A stretch of DNA of 51,341 nt from Thiotrichaceae bacterium (GCA_026991885.1 JALXAQ010000166.1:1-51341), one strand, 5' to 3'. Shown: positions 16,902-27,400, counted from the stretch's first letter. Notes: generated from the letters alone by a model not told the origin. Numbers and translations are program-made.

Positions 16902-17814
16902 TCGCCCAAACAGTGTCTTACATATTCTGGCTCACCCCAATGAACGCTCTTTACATAGCCAGCCAACGCCTACCACGGGTGGCGTTGCAATCGTTATCGC
17001 ATTGAGCCTCACAGCTTGGCACATGGCGATGCCAGAATTTTTTTATTTATGTCTATTATTAATTTTTATCATCTCATTTATTGATGACTGTCGCCATGTT
17101 TCCATCTTATATCGCCTGATGGTACATTTTATAGCCACCTACTTGTTGCTATGGCAAAGTGATTTTTGGCTGACTGACATTATTTTACCTGGCTTGACTT
17201 GGACATTGCCACCCATTTTACAAATCAGCCTTTCAGGTTTATTTGTGATTTGGATGATCAATTTATATAATTTTATGGATGGCATGGACGGATTTGCCGC
17301 TGGCATGGGGATTTTTGGATTTGGCACGCTAGCGATACTAGGGGCTGAACATCAATTATTTATGACATTGAATCTCATTATCGCCAGTGCCGTTGCAGGA
17401 TTTTTAGTCTTTAACTTTCCCCCCGCCCGCATTTTTATGGGTGATACCGGCGCATCCAGTTTAGGATTTTTAGCAGCCGCCTTGAGCTTATGGGGTAATC
17501 GAGAAGGTATTTTTCCACTCTGGATCGCACTACTCATTTTTTCACCGTTTATTATCGACGCGACTGTGACATTACTACGACGCTTATTACGAGGAGAAAA
17601 AATTTGGCTCGCCCATAAAACCCACTACTATCAACACTTAGTACAAATAGGCTGGGGACATAAACGCACCGTGCTATGGGAATATGTGTTGATGGCTGCC
17701 TGTAGCATTTCTGCTCTCGTTGCCCCAAGTTTGTCAATTGAGGCACAATGGACTTTGCTGGTGGGCTGGTGCCTTAGTTATATTATACTTATATACTTGG
17801 TTAATAAGTTATAA
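16846..17814 (+). CDS. WecA/WbpL-type undecaprenyl-phosphate glycosyltransferase
   Basis: A polytopic inner-membrane transferase (322 residues from the preferred start) that starts a lipid-linked glycan by moving a sugar phosphate to undecaprenyl phosphate. Family motifs are clear: NERSLHSQPTPTTGGVAI near the N terminus, FIDDCRHV, NLYNFMDGMDGFAAG with its aspartates, RIFMGDTGASSLGF, and the cytoplasmic loop AHKTHYYQHLVQIGW. About ten membrane helices are visible. The frame opens at 16771, but M at 16846 (MILILLTFLISALLTL) fits the family N terminus and overlaps the epimerase by 56 nt. No other glycan genes are nearby. Confidence 0.85.
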   Translation: MILILLTFLISALLTLHFSRPNSVLHILAHPNERSLHSQPTPTTGGVAIVIALSLTAWHMAMPEFFYLCLLLIFIISFIDDCRHVSILYRLMVHFIATYLLLWQSDFWLTDIILPGLTWTLPPILQISLSGLFVIWMINLYNFMDGMDGFAAGMGIFGFGTLAILGAEHQLFMTLNLIIASAVAGFLVFNFPPARIFMGDTGASSLGFLAAALSLWGNREGIFPLWIALLIFSPFIIDATVTLLRRLLRGEKIWLAHKTHYYQHLVQIGWGHKRTVLWEYVLMAACSISALVAPSLSIEAQWTLLVGWCLSYIILIYLVNKL

Positions 17815-17819
17815 AAGGA

Positions 17820-17839
17820 GTCCAAGATTTATCTTGGAC
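17820..17839. repeat. Dispersed palindrome GTCCAAGAT-TT-ATCTTGGAC
   Basis: A perfect copy of the family at 782-801, preceded by GGA. It lies 5 nt after the glycosyltransferase stop and 14 nt before the start of the lipoprotein gene. Confidence 0.85.
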
Positions 17840-17853
17840 GTATGGAGGCTCAA

Positions 17854-18879
17854 ATGAAAAAGCGACTTTCTCTCTCAATCCTGCTTATTCTCTTGTCTGC
17901 TTGCCAAGCTGTCAAAAATGAACCCCTTGTCAAGCAGCAATTCACTCAACCATCCCGGGTGAATACTGATGCTGAAATGGCGAAAATAAAAGCGAAGGCA
18001 GAGCAACGTCGTTTAGCAATAAAAAGACGCGCCGAAGAAGATGCGAGACAAAAGGCTGAAATAGAACGCTTAAAAAGAAAATTGGAACGTCAGGCGGTGG
18101 CGCAACAAAAAGCTAAGCCATCTTTAAAGAAAAAGAAAAAAAAGAAAACGAGTCAGCGCAAATTCTTCAGAGATCGTTTAAAAGAGGGTAGTTTAGGCCC
18201 AGAAATGGTTTGGATACCAGCAGGGCAGTTTGAAATGGGGGATATTCAGGGTGACGGTACCTCATCAGAAAAGCCCGTTCATCGGGTATTTGTCAAACGC
18301 TTTGCCATTGGACGCTATGAAGTCACATTTGCAGAGTATGACCGTTTTGCGAAAGCGACGGCTAGAAATAAACCCAATGATTGGGGCTGGGGGCGGGGAA
18401 AGCGTCCAGTCATTAATATCAGTTGGGATGATGCGGTGGCTTATACAAAATGGCTCAGTCAGCAAACCGGTAAACCATATCACTTACCAAGCGAAGCCCA
18501 ATGGGAATATGCGGCGCGTGCCGGCACCAATACCAAGTATTGGTGGGGAAATGAGATTGGCTCAAATAAGGCTAATTGTTGGGACAGCGAGAGTCAATGG
18601 AGTGGAAACCAAACGGCACCCGTTGGTTCTTTCGCACCTAATCCTTTCGGATTGTATGATACAGTGGGGAATGTTTGGGAATGGCTGGCAGATAGTTGGC
18701 ATCAGAATTATCAGGATGCTCCCACTGATGGCAGCGTGTGGGAAGAGGCGGGTAGTGCCTATATGCTCAAACGTGGCGGATCGTGGGACAGCTATCCGTA
18801 TTTATGTCGTTGCGCCAACCGCGAGGGGAATTCGACAAGCGGCAAACTCGACAATCTCGGATTTCGTGTGGCATTATAA
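17854..18879 (+). CDS. SUMF1/FGE-like domain lipoprotein
   Basis: A 341-residue lipoprotein with signal MKKRLSLSILLILLSAC and the lipidated cysteine at about 17. A basic coiled coil (~residues 40-110, many Lys, Arg and Glu) is followed by a formylglycine-generating-enzyme/SUMF1 domain with MVWIPAGQFEMGD, YEVTFAEYDRF, LPSEAQWEYAARAG, GLYDTVGNVWEW and RGGSWDSYPYLCRC. The domain is complete, but the C-terminal cysteine pattern differs from true formylglycine enzymes, so a binding or scaffold role is as likely as catalysis. The start at 17854 has GGAGG five bases upstream; an in-frame ATG at 17842 is less suitable for a signal peptide. Confidence 0.82.
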   Translation: MKKRLSLSILLILLSACQAVKNEPLVKQQFTQPSRVNTDAEMAKIKAKAEQRRLAIKRRAEEDARQKAEIERLKRKLERQAVAQQKAKPSLKKKKKKKTSQRKFFRDRLKEGSLGPEMVWIPAGQFEMGDIQGDGTSSEKPVHRVFVKRFAIGRYEVTFAEYDRFAKATARNKPNDWGWGRGKRPVINISWDDAVAYTKWLSQQTGKPYHLPSEAQWEYAARAGTNTKYWWGNEIGSNKANCWDSESQWSGNQTAPVGSFAPNPFGLYDTVGNVWEWLADSWHQNYQDAPTDGSVWEEAGSAYMLKRGGSWDSYPYLCRCANREGNSTSGKLDNLGFRVAL

Positions 18880-18921
18880 ATAATATTAGGGTTGACATAA
18901 AAAAAATAATATAAAAAAAGC

Positions 18922-18950
18922 GTGACATCTCCAAAATAATAATGTAGAAT
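18922..18950 (+). promoter_or_regulatory. Putative sigma-70 promoter of tRNA-Pro(GGG)
   Basis: A -35-like GTGACA at 18922-18927, a 17-nt spacer and a -10-like TAGAAT at 18945-18950, ending 17 nt before the tRNA. A second TTGACA at 18892 has no well-spaced -10. Confidence 0.55.
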
Positions 18951-18967
18951 ACGCAACCTTCAATCAT

Positions 18968-19041
18968 CGGAGCGTGGCGCAGCCTGGTAGCGCACTACCA
19001 TGGGGCGGTAGGGGTCGTGAGTTCAAATCTCGCCGCTCCGA
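18968..19041 (+). tRNA. tRNA-Pro(GGG)
   Basis: A full cloverleaf is visible: acceptor CGGAGCG paired with CGCTCCG, the D arm with AGCCTGGTAGC, an anticodon stem CTACC/GGTAG around loop ATGGGGC giving anticodon GGG, and a T arm with GTTCAAATC. Discriminator A at 19041 is followed directly by TATTTTTTT, so the 3' CCA is not encoded and the T run probably ends transcription. Confidence 0.92.
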
Positions 19042-19241
19042 TATTTTTTTCCTTTCTCAATCTCTACCCATCCAAACTTTCCTAGCCCATCAAATCTCAA
19101 TTTTCATCGCACCAATAACATATATTTTATATGGTTTTTTCTTTTTCTTGTTGTCCAAGTCGCCGAGTCTAATCCCCAAAAATTCTGTCTCAAAAAATGT
19201 TAGAATAGTAAAATATTAAAAAACACTCAAGTGAGATAACA

Positions 19242-19706
19242 ATGGAAATTGAGATTGAACGCTTAGAAAGTGAAGCGGCGAGACAAAAAATACATCTCTA
19301 TTTAGAACGTGTCGAGCAATTATACACGGATATCCGCGCCTGGTTAGCCGACGAAAACTTGAAAGTTGTTGATACCCGTGTTGATATATTAGAACAGATG
19401 GCAGCTTATCAAGTCACGGGCTTATCGGTTCAAACCCAAGCGGGCAAAGTGCTTGCTGATATTAAACCAGCAGCTGCCTCTGTGATTGTCGCCGAAGGCA
19501 GAGTAGATGTGGATGGTTGGTTAGGCACTGAATATTTATTATACATGCTTAAACCTCGTCCGGAACTGGGAAAACCTTTATATAAAGGACTTAATCAGGA
19601 TGCTTGGTACTGGATAGAAGATAGTTATCGAAATCGAGCGCACTGTTTAGAAAAAAGCCTGTTGCTGGAGTTGATTACTTTGGTGAGTGATTATGAGTTC
19701 GATTAA
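19242..19706 (+). CDS. Hypothetical protein, partner of HEPN gene
   Basis: A 154-residue soluble protein with no motif I recognise. The first 60 residues are charged helix; the centre (QTQAGKVLADIKPAAASVIVAEGRVDVDGWLG) looks beta-rich. The stop overlaps the start of the HEPN-like gene by 14 nt, so the two are translated together. In HEPN modules the small partner is often an antitoxin or a nucleotidyltransferase; this sequence has no GSxxxGxxxxxSDxD nucleotidyltransferase motif, so any antitoxin role is a guess. Confidence 0.6.
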   Translation: MEIEIERLESEAARQKIHLYLERVEQLYTDIRAWLADENLKVVDTRVDILEQMAAYQVTGLSVQTQAGKVLADIKPAAASVIVAEGRVDVDGWLGTEYLLYMLKPRPELGKPLYKGLNQDAWYWIEDSYRNRAHCLEKSLLLELITLVSDYEFD

Positions 19707-20337
19707 TCCTTTAGTCCCGATTTGGGCGGCTTATCAAGCCACTGAGGATGCTTTGAAAATGTCGCGGCGGGTGGTTCACTTTGCGGATCGTACAACTGAG
19801 ATATTGAATGCTTTCTCAGGTGATGAAGCTGAGACAGAAAAGGCGGTGGCTTTCGCTCAATATAAAGCCGGTAAGAATTTTTTGAACCGCATCAAAGTCC
19901 TCAATCAAACCGATACGTTAAATTCACTTTTAACACAGAGTGCCCAAGAAATAAGTGATTTATTTGTTTTATCCTTGTGGGCAACCTTTGAACGTTTTGT
20001 GAGAGATTTTTTGCAGGAAAAAGGCGAAAAAATACGCGAAATATTGCCCACTGATTTAGGGGAATTTTATTATCAGCATGTCTATCATGAAATAGACTAC
20101 TGGAAACCCGAAGACATCTTGGATTTATTGAAGCATAGTTTGTTTAAAGCTGATGAACAACAGATTGGACGGACAAAGGAGGTTTTAAAATACAGGGATT
20201 GGGTAGCGCATGGCAAAAATCCTAATAAAATGCCTTCATCTACCATCACACCAAAGCTGGCTTATGATAGATTGTACTCACTCACCGAAACTTTGATAGC
20301 GAAACGAAGTAACGCTCCCTCACCAACAGCGTTATAA
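19693..20337 (+). CDS. HEPN-like protein with RxxxxH motif
   Basis: A 214-residue, mostly helical protein. It carries R168-x4-H173 in KYRDWVAHGKN near the C terminus, the catalytic signature of HEPN ribonuclease domains, preceded by helices with LWATFERFVRDFL as in the RiboL-PSP or MAE-type HEPN families. HEPN proteins cut RNA and act as toxins or abortive-infection effectors. Here the function is inferred from the motif only. The ATG at 19693 is preferred to GTG 19687. The gene overlaps the upstream unknown gene by 14 nt and lies 16 nt before glgB. Confidence 0.65.
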   Translation: MSSINPLVPIWAAYQATEDALKMSRRVVHFADRTTEILNAFSGDEAETEKAVAFAQYKAGKNFLNRIKVLNQTDTLNSLLTQSAQEISDLFVLSLWATFERFVRDFLQEKGEKIREILPTDLGEFYYQHVYHEIDYWKPEDILDLLKHSLFKADEQQIGRTKEVLKYRDWVAHGKNPNKMPSSTITPKLAYDRLYSLTETLIAKRSNAPSPTAL

Positions 20338-20353
20338 AAACTAGAGAAAATCC

Positions 20354-22600
20354 ATGAAAATCCAAAAGCTTGATACTGAACTACAAAAAATCGTTGATGC
20401 CCGTCATCATGACCCCTTTTCAGTGCTTGGCAAACACACTGCTAAGGGGCAAACCGTGATACGTGTCTATATCCCTAATGCGGAACAAGTCACCATTGCA
20501 GAAGGCAACTTGTCCATGCGGCGAATAGAGGGTACTGATCTATTTGAATGGCAGGGCAAGCATAAAATCCCAGCTCGCTATAGCCTCATTTGGCGCGATA
20601 AAGAGCATCGTACACACATTACTCATGATCCTTACTGTTTTCCGCCCCAATTGTCTGACTTTGACATGCACTTATTTAGTGAGGGCAAACATTGGCACGC
20701 TTACCGATTTTTAGGCTCACATATTCATGAAGCGGATGGAATAGGCGGGGTACGCTTTGCCGTCTGGGCACCCAATGCGGAGCGTGTCAGTGTCGTGGGG
20801 GATTTTAACCGCTGGGATGGACGCGCCCACCCGATGCGAACCCACGGCAGTAACGGCATTTGGGAATTATTCATTCCTAATGTTGCGCCAGGGACTTTAT
20901 ATAAGTTTGAAATTCGCAACCGACAAACCGGTGAGATTTCCCTCAAAACTGATCCCTATGGACAACAATTTGAAGTACGCCCTCAAACAGCCACTATCGT
21001 GATAGATGATAAAAGACCTTACATTTGGCATGACAAAAAATGGCTGGAGAAACGCAAAACGTGGGACTGGCAGCACGCGCCCATGTCCATTTACGAGCTA
21101 CACTTAGGCTCTTGGCAACGCGGACCAGAAGGCGAATTTCTCAATTACCGCGAATTAGCGAAACGCTTGGTCGATTATGTCACCGATATGGGTTTTAGCC
21201 ATATTGAATTATTACCTATCACCGAACATCCTTTTGATGGCTCTTGGGGTTATCAAACCACTGGCTATTATGCCCCCACCAGCCGCTATGGTACGCCTGA
21301 AGATTTCCGCTATTTGGTAGATTATTGTCATCAACACAATATCGGCGTATTTTTAGACTGGGTACCTGCCCATTTTCCCAAAGATGCCCATGGCTTAGGC
21401 CGTTTTGATGGCACCCCCCTCTATGAACACGAAGATCCCCGCAAAGGTGAACATTTAGACTGGTCAACACTGATTTATAATTACAGTCGCTATGAAGTGA
21501 AAAACTTTTTACTTTCCAGTGCCTTATATTGGTTAGAAGAAATGCACCTTGACGGTTTACGAGTGGATGCCGTTGCTTCTATGCTTTATTTAGATTATTC
21601 CCGCGAAGACTGGATTCCTAACGAATTAGGCGGACGTGAAAACCTCGAAGCGATTGAATTTCTGCGAGAACTCAATACCGTCGCGCATGGGGAACATCCA
21701 GGCGTATTGATTATGGCAGAAGAATCAACCTCTTGGCCTCAAGTCACCCGTCCCATCGAAGTGGGAGGATTAGGTTTTAGCCTCAAATGGAATATGGGCT
21801 GGATGAATGATAGCTTGAGTTATATGTCCAAAGAGCCGGTTTATCGCAAATATCATCACGATAAGCTCACCTTCAGCATGTTATATGCCTTTGAGGAGAA
21901 TTTCTTACTACCCTTTTCGCATGATGAAGTGGTGCATGGTAAGGGGTCTATGGTCAACAAAATGCCCGGGGATGAGTGGCAACGATTTGCCAATTTGCGC
22001 CTACTTTATACTTATATGTTTACGCACCCGGGCAAAAAATTGCTGTTTATGGGCACTGAATTTGGTCAAGGCCTTGAATGGAATAATGCCAATACCTTAG
22101 ATTGGTATGTGCTTGACTATGAATTTCATAAAGGATTACAAGGACTGGTGAGAGATTTAAATAATCTTTATCATAAAGATAAAGCCTTGTATCAATATGA
22201 ATTTGAATGGCGGGGCTTTGAATGGATTGACTGCCGGGATGCTGATAACTCAGTGCTAGTTTTTCTACGCAAGAGTGATGAAGACATGCTCATTGTCGCG
22301 GTCAATTTCACGCCCGTACCCCGTTATGATTATCGGATTGGTGTCCCAAAATCTGGCCTTTACCAAGAAATTATTAATTCTGACGCAGCTTGTTATGGGG
22401 GCAGTAATGTGGGCAATGGGGGAATGGTGTTGAAAGCGGAAGATAAACCTTGGGTGGAGAGAGATTATTCCATTTCTATTACTTTGCCGCCCTTAGCGGG
22501 TATTATCCTCAAACAGGTGGAAGAGAAAGTTGAGGATGAGGAATTGACTGAGGAAACAAAGCCATGCAAAAAGACTACCAAGAAGCAGCAGAAAAGCTAG
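20354..22600 (+). CDS. glgB: 1,4-alpha-glucan branching enzyme
   Basis: A 748-residue GH13 enzyme that adds alpha-1,6 branches to glycogen. It has the long bacterial form: an N-terminal domain (residues ~1-110), a CBM48-type beta domain with [20 protein letters not shown], the catalytic barrel with [11 protein letters not shown] (nucleophile Asp), [10 protein letters not shown] (acid Glu) and [12 protein letters not shown] (stabilising Asp), and a C-terminal beta domain. The final ~25 residues form an acidic then Lys-rich tail not usual in GlgB and overlap the next ORF. No other glycogen genes are in the window. Confidence 0.95.
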   Translation: MKIQKLDTELQKIVDARHHDPFSVLGKHTAKGQTVIRVYIPNAEQVTIAEGNLSMRRIEGTDLFEWQGKHKIPARYSLIWRDKEHRTHITHDPYCFPPQLSDFDMHLFSEGKHWHAYRFLGSHIHEADGIGGVRFAVWAPNAERVSVVGDFNRWDGRAHPMRTHGSNGIWELFIPNVAPGTLYKFEIRNRQTGEISLKTDPYGQQFEVRPQTATIVIDDKRPYIWHDKKWLEKRKTWDWQHAPMSIYELHLGSWQRGPEGEFLNYRELAKRLVDYVTDMGFSHIELLPITEHPFDGSWGYQTTGYYAPTSRYGTPEDFRYLVDYCHQHNIGVFLDWVPAHFPKDAHGLGRFDGTPLYEHEDPRKGEHLDWSTLIYNYSRYEVKNFLLSSALYWLEEMHLDGLRVDAVASMLYLDYSREDWIPNELGGRENLEAIEFLRELNTVAHGEHPGVLIMAEESTSWPQVTRPIEVGGLGFSLKWNMGWMNDSLSYMSKEPVYRKYHHDKLTFSMLYAFEENFLLPFSHDEVVHGKGSMVNKMPGDEWQRFANLRLLYTYMFTHPGKKLLFMGTEFGQGLEWNNANTLDWYVLDYEFHKGLQGLVRDLNNLYHKDKALYQYEFEWRGFEWIDCRDADNSVLVFLRKSDEDMLIVAVNFTPVPRYDYRIGVPKSGLYQEIINSDAACYGGSNVGNGGMVLKAEDKPWVERDYSISITLPPLAGIILKQVEEKVEDEELTEETKPCKKTTKKQQKS

Positions 22601-22866
22601 AGGGAGCCCTTGAAGAGGCTATCAGTTCTCTGAGAACACAAATGGCGGGCCTCAATATTGATAATATTGATAAAATTGCCAAAGAGTCGATGGCGGTTGA
22701 AATCGTCTCATTTCTGTTAGCGAAATGCTTAAGCGATGAACGATTAGCTTTTGATTTTGACGAAAGGCAACGGGCGCATAAAGAGGCAATGCACATCATC
22801 AAGGCAGCCGTTATCCAGTATCGTGGTGCTAATCTTGTACCGCCATCAAAACATCAAACACATTAG
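22564..22866 (+). CDS. Small helical hypothetical protein
   Basis: A 100-residue protein, mostly helical and charged, with no family I know. It begins inside the 3' end of glgB (37-nt overlap, different frame) with GGAAA shortly upstream, so it may be translated by coupling. Its residues are not repetitive and its codon use looks normal, which favours a real gene. It is followed by the palindrome at 22878-22899. Confidence 0.5.
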   Translation: MQKDYQEAAEKLEGALEEAISSLRTQMAGLNIDNIDKIAKESMAVEIVSFLLAKCLSDERLAFDFDERQRAHKEAMHIIKAAVIQYRGANLVPPSKHQTH

Positions 22867-22877
22867 CGGATATTGGA

Positions 22878-22899
22878 GTCCAAAGCTTTAGCTTTGGAC
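22878..22899. repeat. Palindrome GTCCAAAGC-TTTA-GCTTTGGAC
   Basis: A perfect 9-bp inverted repeat with a 4-nt centre, preceded by GGA. It is a variant of the 782-801 family in which both arms changed together (AAGAT to AAAGC), so pairing is kept. It lies 30 nt before speE. Confidence 0.8.
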
Positions 22900-22928
22900 A
22901 AGGCGAAATTAAAACAGAGATTCAATCA

Positions 22929-23780
22929 ATGAGTTTAGACGCGAGCTGGTTTACAGAAATTGATTCACCCAAAGGGAGTGCTTTTTCATTACACTTAAAA
23001 GCCAAATTACACGAAGAAAAAACGCCTTTTCAGCAAATTGCCATCTATGAAACGACAGAATTTGGGAACTTGATGACGTTGGATGATATCGTCATGCTCA
23101 CGGAGCGCGATAATTTTATTTATCATGAAATGATGTCTCATCCAGTGTTATTTATGCACCCTGCTCCACGCGAAGTGGCCATTATTGGGGGCGGAGACTG
23201 TGGCACTTTGCACGAAGTTTTAAAACATCCAGACATTGACTCTGTATTACAAATTGAAATTGATGAGCGCGTCACTCGCCTTTCAGAGCAATATTTTCCC
23301 ATCCTCTGCGAATCCAACGATGATCCACGCGCGGAATTTTATTTTGAAGATGGTATCAAATGGATGGCAAACGCGCCAGATAATAGTCTTGATGTTATCA
23401 TTGTTGATAGCACGGATCCATTGGGACCAGGAGAAGGTTTATTTACAGTTGATTTTTATCGAGATTGTCAGCGCGTGTTGACGCCAGAAGGATTATTAGT
23501 ACAACAAAGTGAATCGCCACTTTTGCATTTGCCACTACTACAATCCATGCACGAGGCTATGCGTGAAGCCGGTTTTGAGAATACGCGCACTTTGCAATTT
23601 CCGCTTTGCGTTTACCCGTCGGGGTGGTGGACAGCGACAGTCGCGGGTAACGGCGATTTAACGGTATTTCGGGAAGAGGATGCCTATAACAGATCATTTG
23701 AGACGCGCTACTATAATCCTGAGATACAAGAAGCCAGCTTTGTGCTGCCTCAGTTTTTAGTCGAGGTGTTGCCTGATTGA
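22929..23780 (+). CDS. speE: Spermidine synthase
   Basis: A 283-residue aminopropyltransferase that makes spermidine from putrescine and decarboxylated S-adenosylmethionine. Family motifs are present: YETTEFGNLMTLDD, the glycine-rich IIGGGDCGTLHEVLKH, IEIDERV, the catalytic VDSTDPLGPGEGLF, and YPSGWWTAT. The length is typical of the E. coli type. With aguB it covers the late steps of putrescine and spermidine synthesis, although the two are about 9 kb apart. Confidence 0.95.
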   Translation: MSLDASWFTEIDSPKGSAFSLHLKAKLHEEKTPFQQIAIYETTEFGNLMTLDDIVMLTERDNFIYHEMMSHPVLFMHPAPREVAIIGGGDCGTLHEVLKHPDIDSVLQIEIDERVTRLSEQYFPILCESNDDPRAEFYFEDGIKWMANAPDNSLDVIIVDSTDPLGPGEGLFTVDFYRDCQRVLTPEGLLVQQSESPLLHLPLLQSMHEAMREAGFENTRTLQFPLCVYPSGWWTATVAGNGDLTVFREEDAYNRSFETRYYNPEIQEASFVLPQFLVEVLPD

Positions 23781-23787
23781 TACAAGC

Positions 23788-23818
23788 GTTTCGGGAAATC
23801 GTCCCTCATTCCCGAAAC
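23788..23818. terminator. Hairpin between convergent speE and nth
   Basis: A 10-bp perfect stem (GTTTCGGGAA with TTCCCGAAAC) around an 11-nt loop, just after the speE stop. There is no clear T run, so terminator activity is only suggested by its place between convergent genes. Confidence 0.4.
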
Positions 23819-23828
23819 AATAATAGGA

Positions 23829-23848
23829 GTCCAAGATTTATCTTGGGC
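23829..23848. repeat. Dispersed palindrome, imperfect copy, supplies nth stop codon
   Basis: A copy of the 782-801 family with one mismatch (ATCTTGGGC in place of ATCTTGGAC). Read on the minus strand it encodes the last residues of Nth (CPR) and its TAA stop at 23838-23840. Confidence 0.8.
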
Positions 23849-24467
23849 ATGAATATTCACATAAATCTGCAATCACACATTGTTGACACTTAGGTTTGCG
23901 AGCAATGCAGGTATAACGCCCAAGCAAAATCAACCAATGATGTGCCTCTTTTTGATATTTTTTAGGAACGCGACTTAACAATTGCTTTTCGACAACTCCT
24001 ACCGTTTTGCCCGGTGCCAAACCTGTCCGATTAGACACTCGAAAAATATGCGTATCAACGGCGATAGTCGGCTCACCAAAGGCCGTGTTTAAAATCACAT
24101 TCGCTGTTTTTCGTCCCACCCCCGGCAAGGCTTCCAAACTTTCACGTTCGCTTGGCACTTCTCCGCCATGTTGTTGAATGAGTATTTGACAAGTTTTAAT
24201 AATATTGCGAGCTTTGACATTAAACAAGCCGATGGTTTTGATATATTCTCGCAGCCCGTCTTCGCCCAAAGCATGGATAGTCTGAGCGGTGTTAGCCACT
24301 TTAAATAATGGCAGCGTGGCTTTATTCACGCTTTTATCTGTCGCTTGGGCAGAAAGCATGACAGCTATCAATAATTCAAAGTGGCTGCTGTAATTGAGTT
24401 CTGTTGTTGGGTGCGGATTTTGCGCTTGTAGGCGGCTAAAAAAAGTATAGCGTTGTTTAGCGTTCAT
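23838..24467 (-). CDS. nth: Endonuclease III
   Basis: A 209-residue DNA glycosylase/AP lyase for oxidised pyrimidines. It has the helix-hairpin-helix with catalytic lysine (LPGVGRKTANVIL), the catalytic aspartate in AVDTHIFR, and the C-terminal [4Fe-4S] motif C-x6-C-x2-C-x5-C. The preferred start is ATG 24467; an in-frame ATG at 24485 lies within the upstream lipoprotein gene, whose stop overlaps this start by 11 nt. The C terminus and stop lie in a dispersed palindrome. In E. coli nth follows rnfE; here rnfE is about 11 kb away. Confidence 0.94.
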   Translation of the reverse strand: MNAKQRYTFFSRLQAQNPHPTTELNYSSHFELLIAVMLSAQATDKSVNKATLPLFKVANTAQTIHALGEDGLREYIKTIGLFNVKARNIIKTCQILIQQHGGEVPSERESLEALPGVGRKTANVILNTAFGEPTIAVDTHIFRVSNRTGLAPGKTVGVVEKQLLSRVPKKYQKEAHHWLILLGRYTCIARKPKCQQCVIADLCEYSCPR

Positions 24468-27400
24468 GATCCAACCATTTCTCACTCAAATAATCTTCTA
24501 CTTTTTGTTGATCCTCTTTATTTAAGGGATAGGGATAGACGATTATTTCTGCTATGTCTCCAGAAAAAAAGCCATTATACCAACCTTGCCCCATGACCAG
24601 TTCATCACCACCCGTGAGAGGAATTTGAGAAGGTTGCAGCCCTCCCATGGGTTCCCCATTCAAAAAGAGCCCTTCTCTATTCCAAGAAATTAAGGCATAA
24701 TCTCCCGAAGGTGCCTTTATCTGGGAAGCCCCTTCTCCCACGCTTGCTATCAACAGTTCTTGGTTAGCGACCAAAAGGTACTGTGCAGCATTTTTGCTTT
24801 TGAGCCCTTTACGAAAAATAGCAGACCATCCTTTGATAGCCGTCGCTTTGACCACTGCATACATGGTCGCTTCTGAAAAATTTAGAGAAGGAGCGTCAGG
24901 GGTACTCAAAAAATCATGGTCAAAACGAATGACAGTATGCCCATTTAATGCGTTTTTAACTCTTTTAGGTTGGAGGGATTCTACAGTTTGTTTAAGATTA
25001 TTTTGATTGCCGCTCTTATCCTGCCATTCAATGACTTTACCCTTGACGATAGTTAAGCTGCTCGAATCGTCCGCATCAAACCAAAAAGCGGCACCTAAAG
25101 GTGGACTGTTATCACCTGGTAGCAAAGTCATCACCACTTCTTCTTCTGAAGGCTGACTGTCGCCATTCTTATCGTGCGCTTGCACCACAACATAATAAAC
25201 GGTACCTGGTGCGAGTCCTTTTATGGTATAAGGCAAGCTCGTCACATTGTCAATTGTCTTAGTATAATTGCCGGAAGATGTGCCATATTTGACAGTGTAA
25301 TAATCACCCGTTGCTATCCAAGCGAACGTAATCTCTTTATTTCCGCCTTCAGAATAAGTCAACGATGGCACATCGGGTGCTTGAGCAAGCAATTTTCTCC
25401 ATTCAGAAGCTGTGGCATTCAGCTTAAATTTGCCTGTCATTTTCCAGAGTGCATTAGAAATAAGCTCTTGCATCTGATAATATTTTTGACTAAATCGCTC
25501 ATTGCTTTCATAGAGATCGATCAGAGCATTAATAGCCTTTGGATTGCCTTTAGCTTGTTGTACTAAAGCTTTAGCAGATTCGATTTTGATCGCATTTTCT
25601 TTGTTCTGCAAACAGCTTTCGTTACAATTTTTTTCACCTAATTTGAGTTTGAATTGCAGGGCATTGATTAATGCCGATATTGCCGATTCATCTGATGGTA
25701 GCTTTTCTAATGCCTTAGCGACATAAACTTTTATATCACTGCTATCGCTATCAGTGGGCTGGTTCATCAGTTTAACGAGAATAGGGATCGCCGCACGAAC
25801 TCCCGTTTTTCCAAGTCCTTCAACAGCATATTGTATTCTGGATACTTGGATATCTGGTGTGTTAATGATTTCCTGCAAAGCAGGTATAGCGCCCATTTTT
25901 CCCAAGGCTTGAGTAGCGACATAAGCATGATTTTGATACCAATAATGAAAATCGCTTCTTTCAATGAATTCAAGGGCTTTTGCTTTTAAATAAGAAATGG
26001 TGATAGGCGCCGCCAATTGTCCCAAAGCATCAATAGCGCGTTTGGCGACAACCCAGTCTTTATCCTCAATCATATCAAGGCACATATTGACAGCTTCACG
26101 CACTCCACTTTTTTTCCCGAGTTCTTCAGCCGCTTGATAGCGTTCCGCCGGCTTAGTGCTTTTCGCCAATTTCAGCAAAGTCTTCAGATCAGCATCAACA
26201 TACTTAGGATTACGCTGTTTGCGGTATTTGACTTCATCGTAAAGATGTTTAGTTCCATGTTTATGCGTACTCTCATACCATGAATGAAATAATATAATAT
26301 CCCCGCGTTCTACTTCCTCCAAAATCCAATCGTAAAATATTGATTGTTCTTCATAAGTGCCATGAAACTGGTTGACAGAAAAAGCGTCTGGAAAGGCGGC
26401 ACGTACATCAGGCGGTGTCCCGCTTTCTGAGAGATTTCTGGTGCGATAGGGTGCGCTGTATGCCCACCATTGGTAGTCTTCCCATTCAGGGATGAGCAGG
26501 ACATCTGGGTGAATGTCATGAAGTGCCTGTATATCAACAGCAGAGACGTTTGCATTGACTTCCCAAGCATCAATATAAAACAGTTTGACACCCCATCGTT
26601 TTTTGGCGTATGCGATTTTATCAGCCAACTCGGCAACCGTTTCTTTATCTGATTTCACTTGCCGGTTCGCTTTCCAGTAGTATTTCTTCTTGTCCACGAC
26701 ATAGCTTGGCGCACCAAGCGTGAGTCCAATTTTAAATCCAGCCTTTTTGAATTTTTGGATGTATTCATCGGCAATGGCATCCATTTCAGGTGCAATTTCT
26801 CCAAGAATTCTGGGATCGCCTACATAGCTGATAGGATGAGGGGCTTGTTGTCCTTCGATGTCCCAAATGATGAGAGCTTGTGCATTCAGTTCCTGTAGGT
26901 TAGCAATAACTCGATCAGCGCGTTCAAAGAGACGCTTTTTAAACTCTGCTTGTCCGGCTTTGGTGACTTGCCCAGCGTCATTAATGAGATAGAAATCAGG
27001 ATCATTGAACCAGCCACGCGGATTATGTGGCCAGCTATAAAGTTGTCCTGAGCGACAGAGAAATTCTGTGCCAATAGGGCGGCGATCTGGCCATTTAAAT
27101 GTTTTGGGGTGTTTGATTTGCCAGTCTTTGTAGGTTTTTGAGCCGAGTTCAATATAGTCACTGCCAGGGGGCGCAAACTGAATACGATAGATCATTTTGC
27201 GAGTTTCTCCTGGCAATAGGGGTGCTTTTTTGTGGATACCAAGCATGAGTATTGCTTCTGTTAATCCGCTTTTAAGTTGCTTGAGTTGTGGATTGATTTG
27301 AAGGATTTCCGGCTGTGAGATTTGCTGATTAGTGATCACTATGACAGCCTTTTCCGTCTCTATTCCAATAATAGGCGGCTTTTCTTGGTCATTCACGCCG

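Noticed and set aside
18230-18883. 217-residue ORF inside the SUMF1-like gene
   Set aside because: Shadow frame of a well-supported protein with conserved motifs.
18974-19219. 81-residue ORF
   Set aside because: It begins inside tRNA-Pro(GGG) and reads the tRNA sequence.
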